Below are positions 24,811-33,430 of a stretch of 64,000 bases of DNA, piece by piece. Origin of the DNA: Silvibacterium dinghuense (GTDB taxonomy: Bacteria > Acidobacteriota > Terriglobia > Terriglobales > Acidobacteriaceae). The DNA is taken from the NCBI RefSeq assembly GCF_004123295.1, contig NZ_SDMK01000001.1, positions 992,001 to 1,056,000 on the forward strand. Reading direction: 5' to 3'. The stretch's first letter is position 1. Every line of letters starts with the position of its first letter. The notes below the pieces were generated by a model, which was given only the letters and a program-made list of their open reading frames with translations, did not search any database and was not told the DNA's origin. The translations under genes and the position numbers were made by a program.

Positions 24811-27075
24811 TTACGAGAACCGCAGCTTCCCACCCGCGATCAGCTCGAAGTGATCCACCGTCGCATCGCTGAGCGGCTTGCCGTTCAGCGTGGTCTTGTG
24901 CGCCTCCGGCGCGGCAGACTCCACCACCAGCGTCTTACCTTCCGGCAGGTGCACTGTGGCCTTTGCGAACAGCGGGCTGCCCAGCTTGTACTCCGGCTTG
25001 CCCGGGCACAGCGTGACGATACCGAGCGCGGCCATCACATACCATGCAGCCATGGAGCCGGTGTCCTCATCGCCCGAGAAGCCGCTCGGCGAGTAGCACT
25101 CGTTCATCACGCGATGCGACCAGTGCGCGAGACGATCCTGGCGGCCGGCATCGGCATAGACACCGAGCACGTGGTGTACGGGCTGATTGTTGTGCGCCAG
25201 CTGTCCCAGGTTGAGCGCCGCCATCTCCGACATCTCGTGAATCTCATAGCCGTAGACGCCGGTGTTAAAGGTCGGCGGCAGGGTCATCATCGTCTCGAGC
25301 AGCTCGACCGCCTTCTCCTTGCCGCCCAATGCTTCGATGAGCGCAGGCATGTTGTGCGGCACATCCCAGCGATGCTGCCAGGGACCGCCTTCGACGTAAG
25401 GATCGCCCCAGGTGAACTCGTCGAAGGGCTCGAGCCAGCTGCCGTCCGACTTCTTGCCACGGAGAAAGCCTGTCTGCGCGTCGAAGATGTGCCGCCAGTT
25501 CTCCGAGCGCTTCAGGAACATCTCGTAGTCCTCGGTCTTGCCGACGGCCTTGGCCACCTGCGCGATACAGTAATCGCCGTAGGCAGCGTCGGTGGTTTCA
25601 GCGGCGGACTGGCCGACCTTATCGGCAGGATCGTATCCGTACTGCAGGTAAGACTCGATGCCGCTGCGGCCATAGCCCTTGTCCGGATTGCCCGGCTGCG
25701 TCGCATGCTTCTTCAGCCCGGCGTAAGCCGTCTCCAGATCGAAGCCCTTGATCTTCTTCACCGCCGCCTCGCCGAAGAGCGAGTCGATCAGGCTGCCGGT
25801 CATGCAGGCGCGATAGCCGGGACACGGAAACTGCGGCAGCCATCCGCCTTCCTGGTACACATTCACCCACGCCTGCAGAATCTCGCCCAGCCGCTCGGGG
25901 AAAAGAATCGTCATCATCGGATACCAGGCGCGATAAACATCCCAGTAGCCGTGATCGGCGTACATCAGGCCCGGAACGACTTTGCCGTTATATACGCTGC
26001 GGTGCTGCATCTTGCCGCCGGCATCCGGCTCATGCCAGATGCGCGGAAACAGCAGCGTGCGATAGAGGCACGAGTAGAAGGTCTGCTGCTGTTCGTGCGT
26101 CGCGCCTTCAATCTCGATGCGCTTCAGGTAGCCGTTCCATACCTCTTCGGACTCCTTGCGCAGTGCATCCGGCGTCTTGTCGCCGAGCTCGAGCTGGATG
26201 TTGCGCTCCGCCTGCTCGAAGGAAATGAACGACGTACCGATACGCACCTCGATCGCCTCCACGTCGTCAGCGAAGAGAACCTTGCCGGTGTGATGGTCTT
26301 GCTCGTCCTTCTCGTCCGCGTTGGCCCAGGGCGCAGAGAACTTCAGCACGTAGTACGTCGCGAAACCTTCCTGCACGCCGCCGGAGTTCGCCGTCGAGGT
26401 GAAAGAAATGGTCTTCGTCTCCTTGCCAAGCTTCACCGTGGGCGCGGGAGCATCCTTCTGCGTGGGGATATCGAAGATAAAGCCGCGTGTCTGCTTCTTC
26501 TCGTACTTCGCGGTGATGATGGCGCAGCGCTCGGTCGGCAGCAGCTCGGTGTCGATGGAATAGCGCATCAGGCGCAGGCCCATCGTATGCGGCGAGAGCT
26601 TCGCATCCTCCAGGCGATACGAACTGGAGCGGCCACCGGGATCGGCGCTGACCTCTCCAGAGAAAGGCAGAAAGACCGCATGGCCGTAATCGCCAAGCCA
26701 CGGGCTGAGCTGATGCGTACAGCGGAAACCGGTCAGGCGGCGGTCCGCAGGCGCGAACATCCATGTGCCGCGCGGATTGGACTCGAGCGTCCAGTGGCCC
26801 ATGCCGAAAGGGCGCGTCGCGATGGGCAGCGTGTTGCCGCGCGAAAATGCAGGCGTCGAGTCGGTGCCCTGCAGAATGTTCACCAGCGTGACCGGGCTGG
26901 CAAGAGAACCGGCTCGTCCGGAGGGAGCAATGCTATCGTCCTGCCCCTCACCCAAGCCTTCCGCACGGGCTGCAGTAGGCGCAGCAGCCGGAACGGCAAC
27001 CGTGGCGGCAAGAGCCAGCGAAGAGGATTTAAGAAAGTTACGGCGCGACGAGGTGAACGAGGACAGGGACTTCAT
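24811..27075 (-). CDS. GH92-family alpha-mannosidase, Tat-exported
   Basis: 754 aa from ATG 27075, preceded by CGGAGGA. A twin-arginine signal ('SSRRNFLKSSSLALAATVA') indicates export folded. The N-terminal beta domain has 'FGMGHWTLESNPRGTWMFA' and 'LTGFRCTHQLSPWLGDYGH'. The catalytic (alpha/alpha)6 domain has 'MYADHGYWDVYRAWYPMM' and 'GFSGDEDTGSMAAWYVMAA', the GH92 acidic signature. The family uses calcium and inverts alpha-1,2/1,3-mannosides such as N-glycan chains. No linked transporter. The open frame up to 27375 is not used. Confidence 0.92.
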   Translation of the reverse strand: MKSLSSFTSSRRNFLKSSSLALAATVAVPAAAPTAARAEGLGEGQDDSIAPSGRAGSLASPVTLVNILQGTDSTPAFSRGNTLPIATRPFGMGHWTLESNPRGTWMFAPADRRLTGFRCTHQLSPWLGDYGHAVFLPFSGEVSADPGGRSSSYRLEDAKLSPHTMGLRLMRYSIDTELLPTERCAIITAKYEKKQTRGFIFDIPTQKDAPAPTVKLGKETKTISFTSTANSGGVQEGFATYYVLKFSAPWANADEKDEQDHHTGKVLFADDVEAIEVRIGTSFISFEQAERNIQLELGDKTPDALRKESEEVWNGYLKRIEIEGATHEQQQTFYSCLYRTLLFPRIWHEPDAGGKMQHRSVYNGKVVPGLMYADHGYWDVYRAWYPMMTILFPERLGEILQAWVNVYQEGGWLPQFPCPGYRACMTGSLIDSLFGEAAVKKIKGFDLETAYAGLKKHATQPGNPDKGYGRSGIESYLQYGYDPADKVGQSAAETTDAAYGDYCIAQVAKAVGKTEDYEMFLKRSENWRHIFDAQTGFLRGKKSDGSWLEPFDEFTWGDPYVEGGPWQHRWDVPHNMPALIEALGGKEKAVELLETMMTLPPTFNTGVYGYEIHEMSEMAALNLGQLAHNNQPVHHVLGVYADAGRQDRLAHWSHRVMNECYSPSGFSGDEDTGSMAAWYVMAALGIVTLCPGKPEYKLGSPLFAKATVHLPEGKTLVVESAAPEAHKTTLNGKPLSDATVDHFELIAGGKLRFS

Positions 27076-27230
27076 AGGCAGACAGATTCCTCCGGTACAG
27101 TCTTTCCCCGGCGGCGGCGGCAGCGTGCCGCGCCAGGCGATACAGCAAGGCAGGAGCTCAACGATAGAAGAACTCCGGACATGGTAACGATACCATAATG
27201 TCCCAAACCAGCCCGCAATCCGGGTCCCTC

Positions 27231-27327
27231 GCATCTCGTTCTGTTCGAGATGGGGGTTCACAGCATGAACGCATCGTGAAGGGTTCGCTTCTCCCACCCA
27301 AGCCAGCTTCAGGCTCGAATGGGGCCA
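27231..27327. repeat. Degenerate B and C hairpin modules upstream of GH92
   Basis: CATCTCG...CGAGATG forms a B-like hairpin at 27232-27252, and CCCACCCAAGCC...GGCTCGAATGGGGCC forms a C-like hairpin at 27293-27326. They fill the spacer between the GH92 start and the D modules. No gene was seen between 27076 and 27441. Confidence 0.6.
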
Positions 27328-27345
27328 CCGGACGAATCCCGGATC

Positions 27346-27442
27346 GCGACCAGCGGGAGCGGAAGACGAAGGCAAGTCGCCCTGCGCGAAGCAGCCGAAG
27401 GCGAAAGGCCTGGACGGCCAGTCCCGCCCTGCGCGAAGCAGC
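27346..27442 (+). repeat. Two D modules abutting the queE stop
   Basis: The first copy begins GCGACCAGCGGGAGCGGAAG at 27346 and ends CCTGCGCGAAGCAGC. The second, partial copy ends with the same CCTGCGCGAAGCAGC at 27442, whose last base is also the first base of the complemented TAG stop of queE. Read in the queE direction, the stop is followed at once by CTGCTTCGCGCAGGGCG. Confidence 0.8.
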
Positions 27443-28122
27443 TAAACCCCTTTTTTCTGTGGCTCCCAGATGTACTTGTGAATCTGCAGGCTCAGCCGCG
27501 CGTCGAGACCATCCTCGAGCATCCAGTGGACCAGCTCACGCGGATCGAGCACAGCGTTGGCCGTCGACCGCTCGGGCAAAGGCGTCTTCGAGAACGCAGG
27601 CGAGAGCAGCAGCTGTCCCACGCGTCCCTCGAGCGAATTGGTCCGGATGAAGTCGCGTGCATACTCGTAGTCCGCGCGGTCGCTGATGACGAACTTCAGC
27701 TCATCGCGCATGGTGAGCGAGGCAAGATTCGGCCGGTGAAAGCGATTCGCTTCGCCGGAGCCGGGGCACTTCACATCGACGATCTTATGCACGGCCTCGG
27801 GCACGTTCACCACCGGGCGCTCACCGCTGGTCTCGATCATCAGCTCGTAGCCCGCGGCCAGCAGCCGCTGCATCAGCGGCACCACCTCGCGCTCCTGCAG
27901 CAACGGCTCGCCACCGGTGAACTCGACCAGCTTCACGGGCGCAAGCTTTTCGATCTCGGCCATCACCTCGTCCTGGGTCAGCTTGTAGCCGCCGGTAAAG
28001 GTGTACTCCGAGTCGCACCACGAGCAGCGCAGGTTGCAGCCGGCCAGGCGCACGAAGATGCACGGCACGCCGGCGAAGCTCGACTCACCCTGCACGGACT
28101 TGTAGATCTCTATCAGGTACAA
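27442..28122 (-). CDS. queE: 7-carboxy-7-deazaguanine synthase
   Basis: 226 aa radical-SAM enzyme that contracts 6-carboxytetrahydropterin to CDG in queuosine precursor synthesis. The cluster motif CxxxCxxC is in 'AGCNLRCSWCDSEYTF', the substrate loop is 'TGGEPLLQ', and an N-terminal 'IYKSVQGESSFAGVPCIFVRL' is typical. It starts four bases after queD, so the two form an operon with queD first. queC is 12.7 kb away on the other strand. Confidence 0.95.
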   Translation of the reverse strand: MYLIEIYKSVQGESSFAGVPCIFVRLAGCNLRCSWCDSEYTFTGGYKLTQDEVMAEIEKLAPVKLVEFTGGEPLLQEREVVPLMQRLLAAGYELMIETSGERPVVNVPEAVHKIVDVKCPGSGEANRFHRPNLASLTMRDELKFVISDRADYEYARDFIRTNSLEGRVGQLLLSPAFSKTPLPERSTANAVLDPRELVHWMLEDGLDARLSLQIHKYIWEPQKKGV

Positions 28123-28126
28123 GGGT

Positions 28127-28504
28127 TTACTCGTAATATGTCGCGGTCGTGGTGTCGGTCTCGTAGATGGTGCAGTCCTTCACTGTGACGCGGCCCTTGG
28201 TCAGCTCGTGGAGCTGCGACTTCGTCTCGTCATAGAAATACTTGGCGAGATTCTCGGCCGAGGGATTGATCTCGGTGAAAGGCTCGAGATCGTTCAGCAT
28301 CTGGTGGTCCAGGCGATCGATGACCGGGCGCATAACGTGCTTGAGGTCCTTGAAGTCCAGCAGCAGGCCGGAGACGTCCAGCGTCTCGCCGCGCAGGGTG
28401 ATCTGGACCTTGTAATTGTGTCCGTGCGGGTTCTCGCACTTGCCGCGATAGTTCCTGAGGTAGTGGCCCGAGGAAAACTCGCGCTCAACTCTGACTTCGT
28501 ACAT
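28127..28504 (-). CDS. queD: 6-carboxytetrahydropterin synthase
   Basis: 125 aa. It converts dihydroneopterin triphosphate to 6-carboxytetrahydropterin. Zinc ligands H14, H27 and H29 and catalytic C23 are in 'FSSGHYLRNYRGKCENPHGH'. 'EINPSAENLAKYF' and 'TVKDCTIYETDT' are also family signatures. The upstream spacer carries part of an E element that contains a -10-like TACAAT on this strand. Confidence 0.95.
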   Translation of the reverse strand: MYEVRVEREFSSGHYLRNYRGKCENPHGHNYKVQITLRGETLDVSGLLLDFKDLKHVMRPVIDRLDHQMLNDLEPFTEINPSAENLAKYFYDETKSQLHELTKGRVTVKDCTIYETDTTTATYYE

Positions 28505-28520
28505 TGTTTCTCTTGGCTCT

Positions 28521-28620
28521 CTGGGGCAAATCGGCCCTTTTTCTATTGTAGCCGGTTAGGCCGGGAGTGGTATGGGAGGCCATTTTGCCCATTCGCGCGA
28601 AGATCGTGAACAGGCCCTTA
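28521..28620 (-). repeat. Partial E-type element upstream of queD
   Basis: Read on the reverse strand it begins TAAGGGCCTGTTCACGATCT, like the terminus of the 291-bp element (TAAGAGCCTGTTATGAACTT), then GCGCG and later GGGCCGATTTGCCCC, which echoes that element's inner GGGCCGATTTTCCCC. The other terminus is missing. TACAAT (28550-28545, reverse) may serve as the queD -10. Confidence 0.55.
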
Positions 28621-28719
28621 GCACTGGTTTACGCATGCAAGTGATAGAGGTATGCTTCCCTGACCGGTAAGCCAGCGGGCTCAACACTACACTGCCACCC
28701 CAAAACCAGGAGGAGACCT

Positions 28720-29604
28720 ATGCCAACTGTAGTTTGGGCCATGATCGTCGCAGGGCTATCCGCATGGATCGTCGGACTGCTCCTCGTCCGCCCGCGTCTC
28801 TACAAGGCTTCGGGCGCGGATCGCGTCCTGCTCCTTGGCCCTGTCTTCGAAGCCGTCGCTCTGGCCATGTTCGCAGCGGAACATTTTTTCGCAGCGCGCG
28901 ATCTCATGGGCATTGTCCCGCACTGGCTGCCCGCGCCGCTCTTCTGGACTTACTTTGTCGGCATAGCGCTGCTGGCCGCGGCCATCAGCTTCGTGGCGTG
29001 GCGGCAGGTGCACCTCTCTGCACCGCTGCTCGCACTGCTGTTCCTCCTCATCGTCATTACCATCGATCTGCCGAACCTGCCACAGCACATCCCACTCCAT
29101 CTCCGGGATCGCCTCTTCTGGACGCTAACCGTCCGCGAAACCGCCTTTGCCTGTGGAGCGCTGGTGCTGGCGGGCAGCGTTCTGCCGCGCGAAAGCAGGG
29201 CAGGCATTGCGCTCGTCCGCACAGGCCGCGCAATCATTGCCGCGATCTGCATCTTTTATGCAGTTCAGCACTTTCTTTTTCCGCAGTTCGTCCCCGGCGT
29301 TCCGCTCGAAAAGCTGACACCGTCATGGGTGCCCTGGCCGCATGTGCTCGCGTGCCTGATCGGGGCTTCGCTGCTCTTTTGCGGAGTGGGATTGCTTATC
29401 CCGCGTGCTGTGCGTATCGCCGCAGCCTCAACAGGTGCCGTGCTCGTGCTGCTCACCCTGTTCTTTTATGTCCCCATCTTCGTGACAGAGATGCACACGC
29501 CGCTGGCGCTCGAAGGGATGAATTACGTCGGAGACACTCTGCTGTTCGCGGCGACGGTCTTACTCGCGGGTCTTGGCACAGAGAACCCCGCATCGTCGAC
29601 CTAG
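28720..29604 (+). CDS. Polytopic membrane protein of unknown function
   Basis: 294 aa with about nine predicted membrane helices and short loops. AGGAGGAGACCT precedes ATG 28720. Visible features are 'LRDRLFWTLTVRETAFACG', 'FYAVQHFLFPQFVPGVPLE' and a terminal helix. The pattern resembles DoxX-like or related four-helix duplications, but no family can be named with confidence. Its last four bases overlap the last four bases of the convergent small gene. Confidence 0.8.
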   Translation: MPTVVWAMIVAGLSAWIVGLLLVRPRLYKASGADRVLLLGPVFEAVALAMFAAEHFFAARDLMGIVPHWLPAPLFWTYFVGIALLAAAISFVAWRQVHLSAPLLALLFLLIVITIDLPNLPQHIPLHLRDRLFWTLTVRETAFACGALVLAGSVLPRESRAGIALVRTGRAIIAAICIFYAVQHFLFPQFVPGVPLEKLTPSWVPWPHVLACLIGASLLFCGVGLLIPRAVRIAAASTGAVLVLLTLFFYVPIFVTEMHTPLALEGMNYVGDTLLFAATVLLAGLGTENPASST

Positions 29605-29852
29605 CGCCGCTTCGCCCGCTCCCGTCGCCGCTGCTCCTCATTGCGGCGCTCCACCTGCTCAAACATCGCCGTCATCATGCCGCAGAGCGCAGTGATGAGA
29701 CTGCCTACCAGCAGGAACAGCGCAATCGTCTTCCAGAGCGAGCCATTACCCGCAAGGCCGGGCTGGTCGGAATTGCCCATCCATACCATGCCGCAGGAGA
29801 TGAGCGAGAAGAGCAGGAGTGTAGCAGCGAGAATGTAGAGATTGCGAGCCAT
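29601..29852 (-). CDS. Small two-helix membrane protein
   Basis: 83 aa. Helix 1 is 'LYILAATLLLFSLISCGMVW', helix 2 is 'IALFLLVGSLITALCGMMTAMF', and the C-terminus is a strongly basic, charged tail (QVERRNEEQRRRERAKRR). Function unknown. It is convergent and overlapping with the 294-aa membrane-protein gene. Confidence 0.65.
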   Translation of the reverse strand: MARNLYILAATLLLFSLISCGMVWMGNSDQPGLAGNGSLWKTIALFLLVGSLITALCGMMTAMFEQVERRNEEQRRRERAKRR

Positions 29853-29897
29853 GGCGAGCGAAAGTCCGTCCCGCCGATCTTACTCCCAGAAACGATC

Positions 29898-30173
29898 TGT
29901 CATCCCGACCGAAGCGAAGCGCAGTGGAGGGACCTGCGGTTCGCTCGCAGTGGAACGAACAGGGTGCCCCACGTCTCGCCTCTGAGACGTGGGAATGCAC
30001 AGAGCCATGCTCAGCGTTCATCGTAGCGGCAACGAAAACGGGTGCCCCATCCAGGCTCAGCCTGTGTGGGGAGGTACGAAACTTGGGACGATTGTCCTCT
30101 GGATGAGCACGAAACCGCAGGTCTCTCCACTGCGCGAGACGATACAACCGTCTCGCTTCGGTCGAGATGACAA
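29898..30173. repeat. Composite repeat: inverted A modules around B and C hairpins
   Basis: Forward A at 29898-29941 (TGTCATCCCGACCGAAGCGA ... GGAGGGACCTGCGGTT). B hairpin at 29962-29993 with 10-bp stem CCCACGTCTC/GAGACGTGGG. C hairpin at 30040-30071 with core CCAGGC/GCCTG. Inverted A at 30112-30173. It fills the whole spacer between the small membrane gene and tag. No gene inside. Confidence 0.8.
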
Positions 30174-30186
30174 ATCTTTATTACGA

Positions 30187-30795
30187 CTAGGACTTCTTAC
30201 CGTGAGCCTTGCGCACCTTCGCCACCTGTGCGCGGATCACGCAATCCTCCACGTGGTCATTGATGAGCCCCATGGCCTGCATGAGCGCAAACATCGTCGT
30301 CGGACCGACAAACTTCCATCCCAGCTTCTTAAGGTCTTTGGACAAGGCAATCGACTCGGCCGAAGTGGTCAGCGTCTGCGGCTTCGCGAGATTTGCAGCC
30401 TTCGGCTCGTAGCGCCAGAAGAACGCGGCCAGCGAGCCCTCACGCTCGACCATCTCCCGCGCGCATTTCGCATTGTGAATCGCCGCCTCGATCTTGCCAC
30501 GATGCCGGATGATGCCTTCGTCCTTCAGCAGCCGCTCGACATCTTTCTGCGTAAAGCGCGCAACCCTGTGAAAGTCGAAGCCGTGAAACGCCTTGCGAAA
30601 ATTCTCGCGCTTGTTCAGGATCGTGCGCCAGCTCAATCCGGACTGGAAGCCCTCGAGCACCAGCTTCTCGAACAGCCGCACATCCTCATGGACAGGAAAG
30701 CCCCACTCTGTGTCGTGATAGCTGAGGAACTCGGGAGCGGTTGCGCACCAGGCACAGCGCAGCTTCCCATCCAACCCTGCAACAGCCTTCGACAT
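30187..30795 (-). CDS. tag: DNA-3-methyladenine glycosylase I
   Basis: 202 aa from ATG 30795, with TAGGAGA just upstream. It removes 3-methyladenine from alkylated DNA. The zinc-binding 'RCAWCATAPEF' and 'SYHDTEWGFPVHEDVRLFE' at the N-terminus and 'AMGLINDHVEDCVIR' at the C-terminus are Tag signatures. 'GLSWRTILNKRENFRKAF' is also typical. It begins eight bases after the dinG stop and is probably co-transcribed with it. Confidence 0.95.
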   Translation of the reverse strand: MSKAVAGLDGKLRCAWCATAPEFLSYHDTEWGFPVHEDVRLFEKLVLEGFQSGLSWRTILNKRENFRKAFHGFDFHRVARFTQKDVERLLKDEGIIRHRGKIEAAIHNAKCAREMVEREGSLAAFFWRYEPKAANLAKPQTLTTSAESIALSKDLKKLGWKFVGPTTMFALMQAMGLINDHVEDCVIRAQVAKVRKAHGKKS

Positions 30796-30803
30796 GCGAT
30801 CTC

Positions 30804-32789
30804 CTACTCTTCCTTTGCGAAGAAATCCTCTACATCCGACCATTCATGCGTGATGCGATACGGCGGCAAACTATCGATGAACACCTTGCCGTAGCGCTGG
30901 CGCTGCAATCGAGGGTCGAGCAGCATGAGCACGCCGCGATCCTCGAGCGAGCGGATCAAACGCCCAAAGCCCTGCTTGAGCGTAATCACAGCCGATGGAA
31001 TCTGGTACTCGAAGAACGGGCTTCCGCCGCGGTCTTCGACCGCACGCATGCGCGCCTGGACGACCGGATCGCTCGGCACGGCAAAGGGCAGCCGATCGAT
31101 GATGACACAGCTCAGAGCCTCTCCCTGCACGTCCACGCCCTGCCAGAAGCTCGAGGTGCCGAAGAGCACGGCATTCGGTGTGTTACGAAACTCCTCGAGC
31201 AGCGCCTTGCGCGGCGCGGTGCCCTGCAGCAGCAGCGGATAACCCACCTGCGGCAGCAGCCGCTCGTACAGGTCGCGCATCTGCGAGTAACTGGTGAAGA
31301 GGCAGAAAGCGCGGCCCTGCGTGATCTCCAGCATGCGCCGGATATGCCGCGCCGCCTCTTCCTGAAAATTCGCATCGCGCGGATCGGGCATACGCGGCGG
31401 CAGAAACAGCACCGCCTGCTCGGAATATTTGTAGTGCGAGGGCACCACCATCTCGCGCGCGTCGCGCAGGCCCAGCCGCTTCTCCATGTGCTCGAAGCCT
31501 CCCGCAACCGTCAGCGTGGCCGAGGTGAGCACCACGGTAGGAAAGTTCTCGAAGAGCAGCTGGTTCAGGATGCCCGAAACATCGATCGGCGTGGCCTGGA
31601 TGTGCGTCGAGAGCGAAGCCGCGTGCGCCCCGCCGCGTCCGCGCCGCTCGAGCCAGAAGACCGTATTCTTGTCCTCCGACTCGAAGAGATACTTCAACTG
31701 TTCACGAATATCCGCCGTGCGCCGCTTCAAGGGCTGCGCCTCTTCCGCGCCGCGCACGCGTTCCAGTTCCCCTTCCAGCCGGTGCAGCGAGTTGAGTACT
31801 CCGAGATAGAGATCGCCATGCTCCTCGAGGAAGCCTTCGCGATTGCTGAACTGCATGCGACCTTCATGCCCTGCGCCGCGAGGCAGTGTCGAAAAGAAGA
31901 GCCGTGCGCGCTCGCGCAGCGTCTGCGCTGCGCTGGTGATGCCGGCCGAGAGTGCATCCTTGGCGCGCAGCAGCGACTCGAGATCGCGAACCAGTTCTTC
32001 AAATCGAATATTGCTGAGATTGATGCCGAAGTAGCCCGAGGCCACATCTTCCAACTCGTGCGCCTCGTCGAAGATGACGATGCCCGCATCCGGCAGCACA
32101 CCCGCATCCGGCGCGGCCTTGGCCTGCTGGCGAATGGCGAGATCGGCAAAGAAGAGGTGGTGGTTGACGATCACTATGTCGCTCTCCGCCGCCTTGCGCC
32201 GCATCTCGGTGACAAAGCAGCGCTGATAATCCGCGCAGCTCTGGCCCAGGCAGGCATCTCCGCGCGCGTCGAGCTTCGGCCACAGCAGGCTGGTCTCTGG
32301 CAGCCCATCGATCTCGGCGCGATCGCCGGTTTCGGTCGTCTTCTCCCACTCCGCGATGGCCTGGTACTGCGCGATCTCTTCCAGTCCCGAGAGAATCGGC
32401 TGGCTGCGCAGCGCGAAGAGTTTGTGACGGCAGAGATAGTTGGCGCGGCCCTTCATGTAGCAGGTCTGCAGCGGTCCCAGCAGCGACTCGAGGAAGGGAA
32501 TGTCCTTAAAGAAGAGCTGCTCCTGCAGGTTCTTCGTGCCGGTCGAGATCACCACACGCCGCCCGGAACGCAGCGCAGGCAGCAGATAGGCGAGCGTCTT
32601 ACCAGTGCCCGTGCCGGCCTCGACGATCAGGTGTCGGCTCTCCTCGATCGCGCGCTCGACGGCCTGCGCCATCTCCAGCTGGCCCTTGCGGAACTCATAC
32701 GGCAGCGGCGAACGCGAGAGCACACCGCCCGGCGCGAAAAAGTCATAGAGCGACGGCAGCGAGTGTGTGGACTGGAGAGACGAAGGCAC
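30804..32789 (-). CDS. dinG: ATP-dependent DNA helicase, DinG/YoaA (XPD-like) family
   Basis: 661 aa, start GTG 32789. Superfamily 2 helicase: Walker A 'EAGTGTGKT' (58-65), DEAH box at 241-244 and helicase motif VI 'KQGFGRLIRSLEDRG'. Four Cys (C120, C180, C185, C191) give the 4Fe-4S cluster of XPD-like enzymes. Likely 5'-3' unwinding in damage response. It heads a two-gene repair operon with tag. YoaA rather than DinG cannot be excluded. Confidence 0.92.
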   Translation of the reverse strand: MPSSLQSTHSLPSLYDFFAPGGVLSRSPLPYEFRKGQLEMAQAVERAIEESRHLIVEAGTGTGKTLAYLLPALRSGRRVVISTGTKNLQEQLFFKDIPFLESLLGPLQTCYMKGRANYLCRHKLFALRSQPILSGLEEIAQYQAIAEWEKTTETGDRAEIDGLPETSLLWPKLDARGDACLGQSCADYQRCFVTEMRRKAAESDIVIVNHHLFFADLAIRQQAKAAPDAGVLPDAGIVIFDEAHELEDVASGYFGINLSNIRFEELVRDLESLLRAKDALSAGITSAAQTLRERARLFFSTLPRGAGHEGRMQFSNREGFLEEHGDLYLGVLNSLHRLEGELERVRGAEEAQPLKRRTADIREQLKYLFESEDKNTVFWLERRGRGGAHAASLSTHIQATPIDVSGILNQLLFENFPTVVLTSATLTVAGGFEHMEKRLGLRDAREMVVPSHYKYSEQAVLFLPPRMPDPRDANFQEEAARHIRRMLEITQGRAFCLFTSYSQMRDLYERLLPQVGYPLLLQGTAPRKALLEEFRNTPNAVLFGTSSFWQGVDVQGEALSCVIIDRLPFAVPSDPVVQARMRAVEDRGGSPFFEYQIPSAVITLKQGFGRLIRSLEDRGVLMLLDPRLQRQRYGKVFIDSLPPYRITHEWSDVEDFFAKEE

Positions 32790-32798
32790 GGTCTTTAC

Positions 32799-32804
32799 AG
32801 AATA
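32799..32804 (-). promoter_or_regulatory. Putative -10 box for leaderless dinG
   Basis: On the reverse strand TATTCT lies nine bases before GTG 32789, with no Shine-Dalgarno between. Confidence 0.35.
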
Positions 32805-32825
32805 TCCGGCTCTACATATCCAGCT

Positions 32826-33043
32826 CTACCGAATCTCGGGGCCCTGCTTCCTCGACTGTGGATTACGGCGGGATTTCATCAGCAGAACATAGGGCATCGC
32901 AACGATCCACATGAGGAAGCCGAGGCCCAATAGCCGGCAAAGCTTCTTCCCTTCGCCCTAGCTACGAATCCAGGGACTAGAGCCATCACTGCAGAAGTGA
33001 AAAGCATTTGCGCGACTTGATGCCAATCATCATCGGCCTGCAT
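32826..33043 (-). pseudogene. Frameshifted small membrane protein
   Basis: From ATG 33043 (CAGGAG seven bases upstream) the frame reads 'MQADDDWHQVAQMLFTSAV', a hydrophobic stretch, 'ARAKGRSFAGYW', and then degenerates and stops at 32879. In the next frame the sequence continues as 'GFLMWIVAMPYVLLMKSRR' and ends at TAG 32828. The RKGRSF...W...GLLLWIVALP arrangement is common in short bacterial membrane proteins. Five bases separate TGG and the GGC of GFLM where six would keep the frame, so one base seems lost near 32922-32926. The spacer 33044-33430 upstream shows no convincing gene. Confidence 0.6.
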
Positions 33044-33430
33044 GCAAACTCCTGATCGAGAACGGGACACGCTTGTGCACCAGCATAAGAAAGTGAGGCA
33101 GCCGTCGCAACATGGCCCGTAGACTTTTCTACATGCACGGCACCTCTCCCTCTCAGGATCGAGGAAATCTCTTGGCGGGCCTCCTGCGAATGCTTCAGGT
33201 CCGGAGGTCCAGGTTTGCTGAGAGGAGAGCTTCCCGGAAGCTCGCAAAGCTTGGCGGCAGCGAACCTCAGCTCGAGCTGCCACCGCGCCGTCGCCCGCTC
33301 TGAGGCGAGCCACACGCGGCATCTCAACCGACACGGTAGAATAAAAGATTGCCGAGCTTTCGCGTGGACTCACGTCTTTCGCCCTACGGCACCATATTTG
33401 CACGGCCATTCCTGCCGCAGAGAAGACACC

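Noticed and set aside
24787-27198. 803-residue open frame on the + strand opposite GH92
   Set aside because: Arg/Leu/His-rich composition and exact antisense position to a well-matched GH92 gene; a shadow of GC-rich codon use.
30741-32933. 730-residue open frame opposite dinG and tag
   Set aside because: Covers two well-supported reverse genes; no domain similarity.
33112-33303. 63-residue forward open frame in the dinG-der spacer
   Set aside because: Arg/Leu-rich, no ribosome site and no family pattern.
33215-33430. N-terminal extension of der
   Set aside because: The extra 72 residues resemble no GTPase sequence and lie in a spacer with a -10-like box at 33336; TTG 33431 is the more plausible start.
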